A stretch of 53,164 nt of DNA from a virus (IMGVR_UViG_3300009593_000023:1-53164), one strand, 5' to 3'; shown: positions 15,226 to 23,728, counted from the first letter of the stretch. The notes: a model not told the origin generated them from the sequence alone. A program made the numbers and translations.

Positions 15226-17559
15226 ATGTCAAATGGCGTTGGTATACAAATCAAAAAACGCGATGGTTCAGTAGAACCCCTAGACATTAATAAAATTCAT
15301 TTTGTTGTTGAAGAAGCCACCGAAGGGCTAACAGGAACAAGTGCCTCACAAATTGAAATGACGGCTAATATTCAATTTTATGATGGAATGTCTACAGAAG
15401 AAATACAAGAGATACTTATTAAGTCTGCTAACGATCTGATTACGTTGGAAAATCCCAACTATCAATACGCCGCGGCAAGATTATTACTTTACCCTATCTA
15501 TAAAGAAACGTTTGGTCAGTACAATCCGATTTCATTACTTAAAATTATAGATAGAAATATAAAAGGCGGAGTCTACGACGAGTCTATTAAAGAAAAATAT
15601 ACTGAAACAGAATTAAAACAACTCAACAAATACATCAAACATAATAGAGATGAAAACTTTACCTATGCAGGGCTAAGACAAATTGTTGACAAGTACCTTG
15701 TACAAGACAGAAGTACAGGAGAAATATACGAATCACCACAAGTTATGTATATGATGATAGCGGCGACATTATTTGCTGACTATCCTAAAGAAACACGTAT
15801 GCAATATGTAAGGAGATATTATGATGCGACCTCACTTTTTAAAATCAATATCCCGACGCCAATCATGGCCGGTGTACGTACTCCTCTTAGACAGTTTGCT
15901 TCATGTGTTCTTGTTGATACTGATGACACCCTTGATTCTATTTTTTCGAGTGATATGGCCATTGGTAGATACACGGCACAAAGAGCAGGGATAGGAATTA
16001 ATGCAGGACGTATTAGAGCTATCAATTCTAAGATACGAGGTGGTGAGGTAGCACACACTGGCTTGATTCCGTTTCTAAAAAAATTCGAGTCAACTGTAAG
16101 ATGTTGTACGCAGAATGGAGTACGTGGTGGTAACGCAACTACTCACTTCCCTTTATGGCATTATGAAATAGATGATATCCTTGTACTAAAAAATAATAAA
16201 GGTACAGAGGATAACAGAGTACGTAGATTAGATTATTCAATTCAACTGAATAAATTAATGTACGAAAGGCTCTTACAAGACGCCGACATAACTCTTTTCT
16301 CACCACACGATGTACCAGATTTATATGAGGCTTTCTATGCCGACCAAAAGTTGTTTGAAGAATTATATGTAAAATATGAACGTAAAACTTCTTTGAGGAA
16401 ACGTAAGATTAAAGCAATGGAATTGTTTTCTGCTCTAATCAAGGAGAGAGCTGAAACAGGACGTATCTATTTAATGAACGTTGATCATTCTAATACACAC
16501 AGTTCATTTAAAGACACAGTATATATGAGTAACTTATGTCAAGAGATTACACTTCCTACTAAACCTTTACAACACATTGATGACCCAGAAGGAGAAATTG
16601 CATTATGTATTCTTTCTGCTATTAATGTTGGAACACTAAAAGACTTAGATGAGTTACAAGACTTATGTGGTTTGGCAGTAAGAGCTTTAGACGAAGTTAT
16701 TGATTATCAGAAGTATCCAGTGAAAGCCGCAGAGGTTAGTACTAAAGCTAGACGTTCACTAGGAGTAGGATACATTGGACTTGCACATTATCTAGCAAAA
16801 CAAGGTTGTAAGTATTCAGATAAGAAAGCACTTACTAAAGTACACGAACTATCTGAAGCATTTCAATATTATTTGTTAGTAGCAAGTAACGAATTAGCAA
16901 AAGAAAAAGGAAAATGTGAGTACTTTGATCGCACTAAATATAGTGATGGCATTATGCCGATTGACACATATAAAAAGGAGTTGGACGAAGTATGTTCAAT
17001 AACATTAAAATATGATTGGGATTCTCTTCGCAAGGACATATCAGCCCATGGTCTACGGCACAGCACATTGTCCGCACAAATGCCTTCGGAGAGCAGTTCC
17101 ATTGTGTCGAACGCCACAAACGGAATCGAACCACCTAGAGGATTCTTGTCCGTTAAAAAGAGTAAAAAAGGGCCTCTTAAGCAGATTGTTCCGCAGTATA
17201 CTACATTAAAAAATAATTACACTTTGTTATGGGATATGCCTAGTAACGAAGGCTACATAAATATCGTAGCAGTAATGCAGAAGTTCTTTGATCAAGCCAT
17301 TAGTGGTAATTGGTCATATAACCCAACTCACTTTGAGAACAATGAAGTTCCAATGAGTGTTATGTTACAAGATATGTTAACAACTTACAAGTATGGTTGG
17401 AAAACATCTTACTATCAAAACACTTACGATTTCAAGTCTGATCCAAGTGAAGAGGAAATTAAAACGGAGACTACAAATTCTTTTGAACCACAAGTTGGAC
17501 TTCCAGATGGTAAACCACTAGAAGATGAAGAAGAAGTATGTGACAGTTGTGCTATATAG
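15226..17559 (+). CDS. nrdA: ribonucleoside-diphosphate reductase alpha subunit, class Ia
   Basis: 777 residues, full length. An N-terminal ATP-cone (KKRDGSVEPLDINKIH) is followed by the ten-stranded barrel. Visible active-site elements: FASCVLVD (redox Cys), NLCQEI (radical Cys, Asn and Glu), LCILSAINVG (second redox Cys), and C-terminal EVCDSCAI, the CxxC-type pair that passes electrons from glutaredoxin or thioredoxin. It reduces NDPs to dNDPs for phage DNA synthesis. Forms an operon with nrdB (13-base gap) and grx. No intron or intein is seen. Confidence 0.97.
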   Translation: MSNGVGIQIKKRDGSVEPLDINKIHFVVEEATEGLTGTSASQIEMTANIQFYDGMSTEEIQEILIKSANDLITLENPNYQYAAARLLLYPIYKETFGQYNPISLLKIIDRNIKGGVYDESIKEKYTETELKQLNKYIKHNRDENFTYAGLRQIVDKYLVQDRSTGEIYESPQVMYMMIAATLFADYPKETRMQYVRRYYDATSLFKINIPTPIMAGVRTPLRQFASCVLVDTDDTLDSIFSSDMAIGRYTAQRAGIGINAGRIRAINSKIRGGEVAHTGLIPFLKKFESTVRCCTQNGVRGGNATTHFPLWHYEIDDILVLKNNKGTEDNRVRRLDYSIQLNKLMYERLLQDADITLFSPHDVPDLYEAFYADQKLFEELYVKYERKTSLRKRKIKAMELFSALIKERAETGRIYLMNVDHSNTHSSFKDTVYMSNLCQEITLPTKPLQHIDDPEGEIALCILSAINVGTLKDLDELQDLCGLAVRALDEVIDYQKYPVKAAEVSTKARRSLGVGYIGLAHYLAKQGCKYSDKKALTKVHELSEAFQYYLLVASNELAKEKGKCEYFDRTKYSDGIMPIDTYKKELDEVCSITLKYDWDSLRKDISAHGLRHSTLSAQMPSESSSIVSNATNGIEPPRGFLSVKKSKKGPLKQIVPQYTTLKNNYTLLWDMPSNEGYINIVAVMQKFFDQAISGNWSYNPTHFENNEVPMSVMLQDMLTTYKYGWKTSYYQNTYDFKSDPSEEEIKTETTNSFEPQVGLPDGKPLEDEEEVCDSCAI

Positions 17560-17572
17560 GAAGGATCAATAA

Positions 17573-18676
17573 GTGGCAAAAACAGTATTTAACAGAGAAA
17601 AAGTAGACTTTACAAAGAGCACCATGTTCTTTGGACCCGATCAGAATACACAAAGGTATGATGTATTCAAATTTCCAGTATTTGATAAATTAAATCAAAC
17701 AATGCTAGGTTACTTTTGGAGACCTGAAGAGGTTTCATTACAAAAGGATAGAAGCGATTATGCAAATTTTCGTCCTGAGCAAAAACATATCTTCACGGCA
17801 AATCTAAAATACCAAACACTATTAGATAGTGTACAAGGTAGAGGACCATGTTTAGCTTTCTTACCACACGTAAGTATACCTGAACTAGAAGGTTGTATTG
17901 TTACTTGGGATTTCTTTGAAACTATACACAGTCGTTCTTATACACACATTATGAAGAACGTATATGCTGACCCTAGTGAAGTATTAGATACTATATTAGA
18001 AGATGATAAAATTATTGAACGTGCAATTAGTGTTACTAAAAACTATGATGCGTTCACAGAGGCCGCGGATAAGTTTATACACTTAAAGAAAGGCACAATG
18101 AGAGATGTTAAGAAGAAGTTGTTCTTAGCGATGATGAACGTAAACATCTTAGAAGGATTACGTTTTTATGTTTCTTTTGCTTGTACCTTTGCATTTGGTG
18201 AACTAAAACTTATGGAAGGTTCTGCAAAGATTGTTAGTTTAATAGCTAGAGATGAAAGTCAACACCTTGCATTAAGTTCACACATAATTAAGAACTGGAT
18301 GCGTGGTGAAGACGATAAAGAAATGGCCTCTATTGCAAAAGAGTGTGAAGCTGAAGTTTATGAAATGTGGAAGACCTGCGTTGACGAAGAAAAGGCTTGG
18401 GCACATCATTTAATGAAAGATGGATCTATTATTGGTCTTAATGAAAAACTATTAGGAAACTATGTAGAATATATTGCTAACAGAAGACTTAAAGCATTAG
18501 GATACAAACCTATATTTGATACACCATCAACACAGAATCCTCTACCATGGACACAGCATTGGTTGAGTTCTTCAGGATTACAAGTAGCACCACAAGAAAC
18601 AGAAGTTGAAAGTTATATTGTTGGTGGTATTAAACAAGATGTCAGTACTGACTCACTAAAAGGATTTAAACTATAA
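17573..18676 (+). CDS. nrdB: ribonucleoside-diphosphate reductase beta subunit, class Ia
   Basis: 367 residues from a GTG start with AGGAAGG before it. WDFFETIHSRSYTHI contains the E-x-x-H iron ligands and the radical Tyr as in E. coli NrdB, and DESQHLALSSH the second E-x-x-H. The tyrosyl radical type therefore appears intact. The C-terminal tail, which docks on NrdA, is divergent (LKGFKL). Its stop overlaps the grx start. Confidence 0.96.
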   Translation: MAKTVFNREKVDFTKSTMFFGPDQNTQRYDVFKFPVFDKLNQTMLGYFWRPEEVSLQKDRSDYANFRPEQKHIFTANLKYQTLLDSVQGRGPCLAFLPHVSIPELEGCIVTWDFFETIHSRSYTHIMKNVYADPSEVLDTILEDDKIIERAISVTKNYDAFTEAADKFIHLKKGTMRDVKKKLFLAMMNVNILEGLRFYVSFACTFAFGELKLMEGSAKIVSLIARDESQHLALSSHIIKNWMRGEDDKEMASIAKECEAEVYEMWKTCVDEEKAWAHHLMKDGSIIGLNEKLLGNYVEYIANRRLKALGYKPIFDTPSTQNPLPWTQHWLSSSGLQVAPQETEVESYIVGGIKQDVSTDSLKGFKL

Positions 18677-18960
18677 TGGAAACTAAACAAGCTACACCTA
18701 GTACTACCGTTGTATATTCTAAACCTAATTGTCCTTCTTGTGTAAAAGCAAAGATGTTATTAGATAACAAGAAGATTCCTTATACTGAAAGTGTAATTGG
18801 AAAGGATATCCAAGTTGAAACTTTAATAAAAGAGTTTGAACTGAATAACTTACCTATGCCAAGAACTGCTCCGCAGATTATACTACACGGTAAGTATGTA
18901 GGAGGGTATGAACAATTAGTTGAGGTTATGGAAAATACAGGAATGAACCACAACCACTAG
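18676..18960 (+). CDS. glutaredoxin
   Basis: 94 residues. Thioredoxin fold with NCPSC active site near residue 19, cis-Pro segment ELNNLPMPRTAPQI and glutathione-site GGYEQL. It should reduce the C-terminal cysteines of the neighbouring NrdA (T4 NrdC role). The TAATG overlap with nrdB indicates coupled translation. Confidence 0.92.
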   Translation: METKQATPSTTVVYSKPNCPSCVKAKMLLDNKKIPYTESVIGKDIQVETLIKEFELNNLPMPRTAPQIILHGKYVGGYEQLVEVMENTGMNHNH

Positions 18961-18968
18961 GAGAAATT

Positions 18969-19288
18969 ATGTTAATTGAACCAGCATACAAAGTAGGAGA
19001 TGTTATTACAATTAAACTTACATCAGGTGAAGAACTTGTAGGTAAGTTTGAAGCAGATGACGACAAGACTATTAAAGTAAACAAACCACTTACACTAGTT
19101 GCTAGTGAAAAAGGGATTGGCTTACAACAGTTTTTGTTACTGCCGATATGGGTAAATCATATGTTATTAAACATCAAGCGATTACTTTAGTACACAAGAC
19201 ACGTTCAGAATTTGCAGACGCATATACCAAGCAGACAAGTAATATTGTACAAGCACCCGCTGGTATGGCAGATCTAGTTCGTAAATAA
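18969..19288 (+). CDS. Sm-like small beta-barrel protein, interrupted by a -1 shift
   Basis: The zero frame (to 19190, 73 residues) begins YKVGDVITIKLTSGEELVGKF, an Sm/Hfq-like or SH3-like barrel found in marine T4-like phages. After about residue 55 the zero-frame text becomes unlike protein (LLLPIWVNHMLL), while the -1 frame from 19130 gives VTADMGKSYVIKHQAITLV and stays open to TAA at 19286-19288. The shift falls at CAG TTT TTG (19128-19136). Full product is about 106 residues. Either slippage or one base missing from a T tract. Confidence 0.65.
19130..19136 (+). other. candidate -1 slippery site G TTT TTG
   Basis: Zero-frame codons CAG TTT TTG; slipping back one base gives GTT TTT GTT and enters the open frame. 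The -1 frame has a stop at 19106-19108, so the shift must occur after that. Confidence 0.4.
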
Positions 19289-19291
19289 ATA
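19286..19291 (+). promoter_or_regulatory. late promoter element TAAATA at a leaderless start
   Basis: It overlaps the stop codon of the Sm-like gene and ends 5 bases before the PAAR ATG at 19297, so predicted +1 is the A of ATG. Confidence 0.6.
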
Positions 19292-19296
19292 CTTAC

Positions 19297-19587
19297 ATGA
19301 CAATACCAATTCATAGAGATACAGACCCTCGAGTTTGTGGAGCAAGTACAAATGTTGCAGGACAAAGTACAGTTTTCGCAAATAACTTATTAGTAAGTGT
19401 AGATGGAGATCCAAATTCACATGGTGGAGGATCTTTAAGTGCTGGATCCAATAAAGTCTTTGCTGGAGGTATTGCAGTAGTAAATCACTCTCCAGATGGT
19501 GCAAGTCCAGACGCACTTTGTCCAATTCCCCCACATTGTGGTCCAGATACAGCAGGTGGATCACCAAATGTATTCGTTGGCGACTAG
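19297..19587 (+). CDS. PAAR-motif spike-tip protein
   Basis: 96 residues. Pro-Ala-Ala-Arg family layout: a run of Gly/Ser/Asn-rich beta hairpins (HRDTDPRVCGAS, NNLLVSVDGDPNSHGGG, NKVFAGG) with spaced His and Cys that bind a metal at the cone apex in this family (T4 gp5.4). It should sharpen the tail spike. No ribosome-binding site; it begins where a late transcript would start. Confidence 0.85.
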   Translation: MTIPIHRDTDPRVCGASTNVAGQSTVFANNLLVSVDGDPNSHGGGSLSAGSNKVFAGGIAVVNHSPDGASPDALCPIPPHCGPDTAGGSPNVFVGD

Positions 19588-19674
19588 TATTTCGCCAATT
19601 ACGGCACCTACAAGCCACAATTTAACGTAAATAACATAAAATAAAATAATTAATTAAGAACAAGGAGAATAATT

Positions 19675-19854
19675 ATGTCAACTATTCATGAACAAATACT
19701 TTCTGAAATGGAAAGCTACGTAAAAGAGTCAGAATCATTCGATACTAAAAATGTAAAAGCCGCGGCGGCAAGAGCTCGTAAGGCTTTAGGTAACTTAGGT
19801 AAACTTTCTAAGGAACGTAGAAAAGAAATCCAAGAAAAGAAAAACTCTTTATAA
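19675..19854 (+). CDS. small Ala/Lys-rich helical protein
   Basis: 59 residues (MSTIHEQILSEMESYV...), preceded by AAGGAG. Helical, with a basic C-terminal half (KAAAARARKALGNLGKL), like short histone-tail or DNA-binding helices. Similar small proteins occur in marine T4-like phages. Function unknown. Confidence 0.65.
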   Translation: MSTIHEQILSEMESYVKESESFDTKNVKAAAARARKALGNLGKLSKERRKEIQEKKNSL

Positions 19855-19870
19855 GATTTTTGGTTTGCAA

Positions 19871-19903
19871 TATAGGACTTCCTCGTTTGGGGTTAGTCCT
19901 ATA
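19871..19903 (+). other. stem-loop in 3' region
   Basis: TATAGGACT pairs perfectly with AGTCCTATA (9 bp, 15-base loop) without a T-tract, 17 bases after the gene at 19675. Could protect an mRNA end or mark processing. Confidence 0.45.
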
Positions 19904-20017
19904 CTTGTGATAGGCACACAATAAAAATATCACTTAATTACATCAACAAATTAATAAATACTCTAGTAGGAAGTATTACAAAATCTACTAAACAATCTAA
20001 GGATAATAGACACAAAC

Positions 20018-20245
20018 ATGAGTGAGAGAATAGTTGGAAAACTGAAGTGGTTTGACGCTAAAAAGGGTTACGGGTTTATAACTCCAGATGATGGCGGACA
20101 AGACGTGTTCGTACATATATCTGCTTTTGAAGGTGCACAGATCACAAACATCTCGAACAAGATGCTATTAGAGTTTGAACTTGTTGATAACAGGGGAAGA
20201 ATGATAGCAGGAAATCTTGTCCGCCCTGATAACTTCAATAGATAA
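20018..20245 (+). CDS. cold-shock domain protein (CspA family)
   Basis: 75 residues. KLKWFDAKKGYGFITP contains RNP1 (KGYGFI) and DVFVHIS is RNP2; the five-stranded OB barrel binds single-stranded RNA or DNA and melts RNA structure. Complete length for the family. Shine-Dalgarno AAGGA lies about 15 bases upstream, which is long. Confidence 0.93.
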   Translation: MSERIVGKLKWFDAKKGYGFITPDDGGQDVFVHISAFEGAQITNISNKMLLEFELVDNRGRMIAGNLVRPDNFNR

Positions 20246-20248
20246 ATT

Positions 20249-20446
20249 TTAAATCGATTTAAAAGGCTTTGGAGTTCCGTCTGAGCCCATAATCATTTCG
20301 CCAGTATCTGCGAATGCTCCACACATACGACCATTTGATCCAGGTCCATAATATCTAACGGGTTTAACTTCAATCATCTCGCCATCACGTTTAGCTTCTC
20401 TTTTGTAATGAACGGACTTTGGCCCTCTTACTTTATGCCCAGCCAT
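20249..20446 (-). CDS. small basic unknown protein
   Basis: 65 residues, Gly/Lys rich (MAGHKVRGPKSVHYKRE), with AGGAAAG before its ATG on the minus strand. It follows the gene at 20448-20651 directly, so the pair is a small minus-strand operon in an otherwise plus-strand region. No motif recognised. Confidence 0.6.
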   Translation of the reverse strand: MAGHKVRGPKSVHYKREAKRDGEMIEVKPVRYYGPGSNGRMCGAFADTGEMIMGSDGTPKPFKSI

Positions 20447-20447
20447 A

Positions 20448-20651
20448 TTACTTTCCTATTTTTTTAGATCTGCCTATTGGTAACTTAATTGTTTTAGTTA
20501 ACTCTTTACCTTTTTTGCCGACCCAGGATACAACTGTTGATGTAACCTTTGCACCGCCTTGGAATGACTTTACAGCCTTCTTCCAACCCATAGCAGTTAC
20601 TTCTTTTATTTCTTCACCATCTGTGAATTTGAATATTCTATTTTTTGGCAT
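20448..20651 (-). CDS. small basic unknown protein
   Basis: 67 residues, Lys-rich (FKFTDGEEIKEVTAMGWKKA). First gene of a two-gene minus-strand unit, divergent from the tmRNA promoter. A AAGGAAAAA tract precedes the ATG. Function unknown. Confidence 0.6.
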   Translation of the reverse strand: MPKNRIFKFTDGEEIKEVTAMGWKKAVKSFQGGAKVTSTVVSWVGKKGKELTKTIKLPIGRSKKIGK

Positions 20652-20661
20652 TGTTTTTCCT

Positions 20662-20690
20662 TTGACATTAGTTATCTCTTTTCCTATAAT
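20662..20690 (+). promoter_or_regulatory. sigma70-type promoter for tmRNA
   Basis: TTGACA (20662-20667), 17-base spacer, TATAAT (20685-20690): a consensus promoter placing the transcript start at about 20697, directly before the tmRNA acceptor piece. Confidence 0.8.
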
Positions 20691-20697
20691 AGTAGCA

Positions 20698-21050
20698 TAT
20701 TAAGGCTAAATATTACTGTAATTGATGACAGCAACGTATGTCACAAGAGCAGGACCCGGGTGCGATACCCGGCTACTCCACCATTTCAATACACCCCCTA
20801 CGGGGTAGAAATAGGATCGACTGGCTTGTTAAGGTTGAACGAGATTACCGGGATGTAAGCTCCGTTAACGCGAACAAACGTTATAGATGCAAACGATAAT
20901 GCACTAACCAACGTTACTTTCGTAGATTTTTCTGCGCCAGTAACTGCGGTAAATGAGGATTTTGCCCTAGCGGCATAATCACTCGGGGTTGGCAACGTAC
21001 CTAGCAACAGAAACGTTGCGTCTATTTCTACATAGACAAAGCCTATAATA
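20698..21050 (+). ncRNA. ssrA: transfer-messenger RNA, circularly permuted two-piece type
   Basis: The 3' tRNA half comes first: T arm CCGGG-TGCGATA-CCCGG, acceptor strand CTACTCC and ACCA ending at 20783. A short intervening segment (20784-20801) leads to the 5' half GGGGTAG (20802-20808), which pairs with CTACTCC. CTTGT after the D-like loop can pair with ACAAG in the acceptor piece (helix P2). The tag frame runs from GCA at 20889 to TAA at 20976-20978, encoding 29 residues that begin ANDNALTNV and end EDFALAA. Permuted order and ALAA ending are typical of alphaproteobacteria. It should rescue stalled ribosomes and tag products for Clp proteolysis. Outer ends approximate. Confidence 0.93.
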
Positions 21051-21102
21051 CTTTTAGAATACTACAAATAAATATCTAGCTAGGTGAGAAGGAGTAAGTA
21101 GA

Positions 21103-22170
21103 ATGCCACCACGCAATCATAGAAATTGGTTAGCAGAACCAAAAGTAGAATATATTAGTAGCGAGTGCTATAACAATCAAGACATACACGATAAAGAACA
21201 AGAACAAATCTTTAGTAAGGTTTGGATACCTATGTGTCATAAAAGTGAACTACCAAATGAGTTAGACTTTAGAACAACACAGATAGCAGGTGTTAATGTT
21301 CTTGTATATAATACAGGCAAAGGATTTAAAGCATATCGTAACTATGGTAATCAAACACCAGCAGGAACATTAGGAGCACCTATTGTAACTGTTGAACCAC
21401 AGTTGCATTTGGAAGTAAAGCACGGAGGTATGATATGGGTAACATTAAACCCTGAACCTGATCAAACTGTAGAACAATGGACAGCAGGTGCATTTGATTG
21501 TATAGCTGATGCTATTGATACAGAGGAATTAGAAGTATTCCATTATCATAAAGCAATCATTCCTACTAACTATAAACTATGGCACGATACTAACAGTGAA
21601 TTTTATCATGACTTTATGCACTACTTCAATCGTGTAACAGGATTTAATGATGAATACTTTGCTCGTAAGAATATTGCGTTCGATAACGGCCACGTTAATG
21701 TTAGTTCTTTTACTGTCAACTATACAGAGTTTGATAAGGAAGGTGATAGAGGAGAATTAAGTTTTCCTAACTTACCGCCCAATCAATGGTATATGGTTGA
21801 CTTATTTCCTGGCTTTAACTTTAACCTACGTGGTAGTGCATATCGTTCAGATAGTGTAACTCCTTTAGGACCTAATAGTGTACTAATTGAATTTAGAGGA
21901 TACGGACTAAAGAAAGATACACCAGAAGAAAGACAAACTCGTATTAGACACCATAATACTATTTGGGGACCTTTTGGTAGAAACTTACACGAAGACTTGT
22001 TAGGCGTTACAGGACAAGGTGCATCAATGGCTCCAGGTACTGAACGTAGAAACATTTTACATGGTAGACACGAGAATCATACTATACACGATGAAGTTGG
22101 TATGCGTCATTATTACGCCGAATGGGGTAAGTATTTAGAAGTTAATCCATCAAATCCATTATTAGGTTGA
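21103..22170 (+). CDS. Rieske-type oxygenase homologue lacking the Rieske cluster ligands
   Basis: 355 residues. The N-terminus (FSKVWIPMCHKSELP, then VNVLVYNTGKGFKAYRN) follows the Rieske domain of ring-hydroxylating and choline-monooxygenase-like enzymes, but where C-x-H and C-x-x-H should stand the sequence is NYGNQTPAGTLG and no Cys/His pair is present. The catalytic domain keeps the mononuclear iron facial triad: H169 and H173 in EFYHDFMH and Asp298 in NLHEDLLGVTGQG. It may therefore be a repurposed or electron-donor-independent oxygenase. Good AAGGAG site. Substrate unknown. Confidence 0.75.
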   Translation: MPPRNHRNWLAEPKVEYISSECYNNQDIHDKEQEQIFSKVWIPMCHKSELPNELDFRTTQIAGVNVLVYNTGKGFKAYRNYGNQTPAGTLGAPIVTVEPQLHLEVKHGGMIWVTLNPEPDQTVEQWTAGAFDCIADAIDTEELEVFHYHKAIIPTNYKLWHDTNSEFYHDFMHYFNRVTGFNDEYFARKNIAFDNGHVNVSSFTVNYTEFDKEGDRGELSFPNLPPNQWYMVDLFPGFNFNLRGSAYRSDSVTPLGPNSVLIEFRGYGLKKDTPEERQTRIRHHNTIWGPFGRNLHEDLLGVTGQGASMAPGTERRNILHGRHENHTIHDEVGMRHYYAEWGKYLEVNPSNPLLG

Positions 22171-22195
22171 CAAGCCATAGCAACTCTGCTATAAT
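22167..22195 (+). promoter_or_regulatory. sigma70-type promoter before tRNA cluster
   Basis: TTGACA (22167-22172), 17-base spacer, TATAAT (22190-22195): perfect consensus, overlapping the end of the preceding gene and serving the small ORF at 22232 and three tRNAs. Confidence 0.85.
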
Positions 22196-22231
22196 AGTTC
22201 TAGTAAGTTCAATTAGTATGGAGTGTGTGAC

Positions 22232-22333
22232 ATGACACCTATAGAAATTTGGTTGGGCGTTATAGTGGTAGGAGCCGTTATAAATGCAATAGATCCAAGT
22301 TTGCTTATAGTCTGTATATCAGGCTGTGGATAA
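22232..22333 (+). CDS. tiny membrane peptide
   Basis: 33 residues with one hydrophobic stretch (IWLGVIVVGAVINAI) and two Cys near the end. GGAG is 9 bases before the ATG. It lies between a strong promoter and tRNA-Ala. Coding status is plausible but not certain. Confidence 0.45.
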   Translation: MTPIEIWLGVIVVGAVINAIDPSLLIVCISGCG

Positions 22334-22346
22334 CTAATTAAACTAT

Positions 22347-22422
22347 GGGGCACTAGCTCAGTTGGGAGAGCGCCTGATTTGCATTCAGGAGGTCGTGGGT
22401 TCGATTCCCTCGTGCTCCACCA
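22347..22422 (+). tRNA. tRNA-Ala(TGC)
   Basis: Acceptor GGGGCAC/GTGCTCC, anticodon loop TTGCATT with TGC, normal T arm, encoded CCA. Confidence 0.97.
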
Positions 22423-22430
22423 CTTAAAGT

Positions 22431-22505
22431 GGTCCCTTCGTCTATCGGTTAGGACAGCGGTTTTTCATACCGCAAAGAGGAGTTCGATTCTCCTAGGGAC
22501 TACCA
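22431..22505 (+). tRNA. tRNA-Glu(TTC)
   Basis: Acceptor GGTCCCT/AGGGACT, anticodon loop TTTCATA with TTC, encoded CCA; 8 bases after tRNA-Ala. Confidence 0.96.
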
Positions 22506-22515
22506 CTAAAATAGT

Positions 22516-22592
22516 GGGGGTGTAGCTCAGTTGGTTAGAGCGTCCGCCTGTCACGCGGAAGGCCGAGGGTTCGAGTCCCTTCACTCCCGCCA
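22516..22592 (+). tRNA. tRNA-Asp(GTC)
   Basis: Acceptor GGGGGTG/CACTCCC, anticodon loop TGTCACG with GTC, discriminator G, encoded CCA. Confidence 0.96.
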
Positions 22593-22611
22593 CGTTTTTT
22601 CGCCTAGATGA

Positions 22612-22617
22612 TAAATA
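22612..22617 (+). promoter_or_regulatory. late promoter element TAAATA
   Basis: GATAAATA about 80 bases before the AsnRS-like gene; followed by two short T-rich tracts. Confidence 0.4.
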
Positions 22618-22694
22618 CCTAGACAGAAGAAACACAGTCAAGTTTTTTTTTGACTTAAATTTTTTTTGACGTATAACTCAAAAAGGAAAAAGAA

Positions 22695-23570
22695 ATGACG
22701 CAATTAATAAACCCGAGTAAATTTACGAAGACAGTTGGCCTTTTAAGGTCATTTTTTTTGAATAAAGGATTTGAAGAAGTACACACACAAAACAGATTAA
22801 GCATACTGGCGGCGTGTGAAGATCCTTTTAATGTAGCAACATACAATTATGCAGGACAAGTTTGGCCGTTACCGCAAACGGGCCAGATGTGGCTAGAATA
22901 CGAATTACTTACACGCCCCTCTTCGAAGGGGTTTTTTTGTGTCTCCACTTCCTACAGACAAGAACCTAATGCAATACCAGGTAGACATGATATAATATTT
23001 CCAATGTTTGAATTTGAAATGCCAGGTGACATAGATGATCTTAAAAAGATGGAATACGAACTATGTCAACACTTAGGCTTTAAGATGCCCACAGAAAAGA
23101 CTTATGCCGAATGGCAAGAAGAATACGGCATTGAAGGAGAGCTAACGGCAGAGCATGAAACTAAAATGTTTGAAAACTATTATACAACTATGATTACAGA
23201 CTTCCCAGAGTTTACAAGTCCTTTCTGGAACATGAGTAGAAATACTGATGGTACAAGTAAAAAGATAGATGTAATACTAGGTGGAATGGAAACAATAGGT
23301 AGTGCAGAACGTTCAACTGATGTAGAGCAAATGCGAGATACTTTCCATACAATTACTGAAGGTGCTTACAGTAACTTACTGTTTGACAAGTTTGGTAAAG
23401 AAAGAGTAGAAGAAGAACTAGAAACGTTCTTAAAACACGACTTCTTTCCAAGAGTAGGTGGTGGTATAGGAATGACACGTATGATAAGTGCATTAGATAG
23501 ACTAGAGAACCCAGAGACAAGAGTAGAGCAAATGGCATCGTTAACACACGATCCAGTGGCGGCTTGTTAA
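22695..23570 (+). CDS. stand-alone class II aminoacyl-tRNA synthetase core, AsnRS/AsnA-like
   Basis: 291 residues. Motif 2 is visible as STSYRQEPNAIPGRHDI (R88, E90, with the following FEFEM), and motif 3 as GGGIGMTR near residues 255-262. IDVILGGMETIGSAER recalls the AsnRS/AspRS G-x-E-x-x-G...R segment. There is no N-terminal anticodon-binding OB domain, so length and layout match asparagine synthetase A or archaeal AsnRS-like paralogues. It may amidate aspartate, charge a tRNA, or modify another molecule. AAGGAAAAAG precedes the ATG. tRNA-Asp lies upstream and an odd GTT-anticodon tRNA downstream. Confidence 0.75.
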   Translation: MTQLINPSKFTKTVGLLRSFFLNKGFEEVHTQNRLSILAACEDPFNVATYNYAGQVWPLPQTGQMWLEYELLTRPSSKGFFCVSTSYRQEPNAIPGRHDIIFPMFEFEMPGDIDDLKKMEYELCQHLGFKMPTEKTYAEWQEEYGIEGELTAEHETKMFENYYTTMITDFPEFTSPFWNMSRNTDGTSKKIDVILGGMETIGSAERSTDVEQMRDTFHTITEGAYSNLLFDKFGKERVEEELETFLKHDFFPRVGGGIGMTRMISALDRLENPETRVEQMASLTHDPVAAC

Positions 23571-23728
23571 TGGCTTACGATCCTAACAATCCTTTAACAT
23601 TACACTATATTACAACAGGTGCTATATTGCCTGAAAAGAAAGAACACCCAAAAGTTGTTAAGAAAAGGAAACGTAAAAATATTAAAAAGTACGTTGAACT
23701 ATTAAAGAGGATAGTAAACGTAAAATAA
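23570..23728 (+). CDS. small basic unknown protein
   Basis: 52 residues; its ATG overlaps the TAA of the AsnRS-like gene (TAATG), so translation is coupled. The second half is Lys/Arg-rich (KKRKRKNIKKYVELLKR), suggesting RNA binding. Lies directly before the class II tRNA gene. Confidence 0.6.
   Translation: MAYDPNNPLTLHYITTGAILPEKKEHPKVVKKRKRKNIKKYVELLKRIVNVK

Noticed and set aside
20798-21007. Minus-strand ORF of 69 codons
   Set aside because: It is exactly antisense to the tmRNA coding piece, has no ribosome-binding site, and its openness is explained by the structured RNA.
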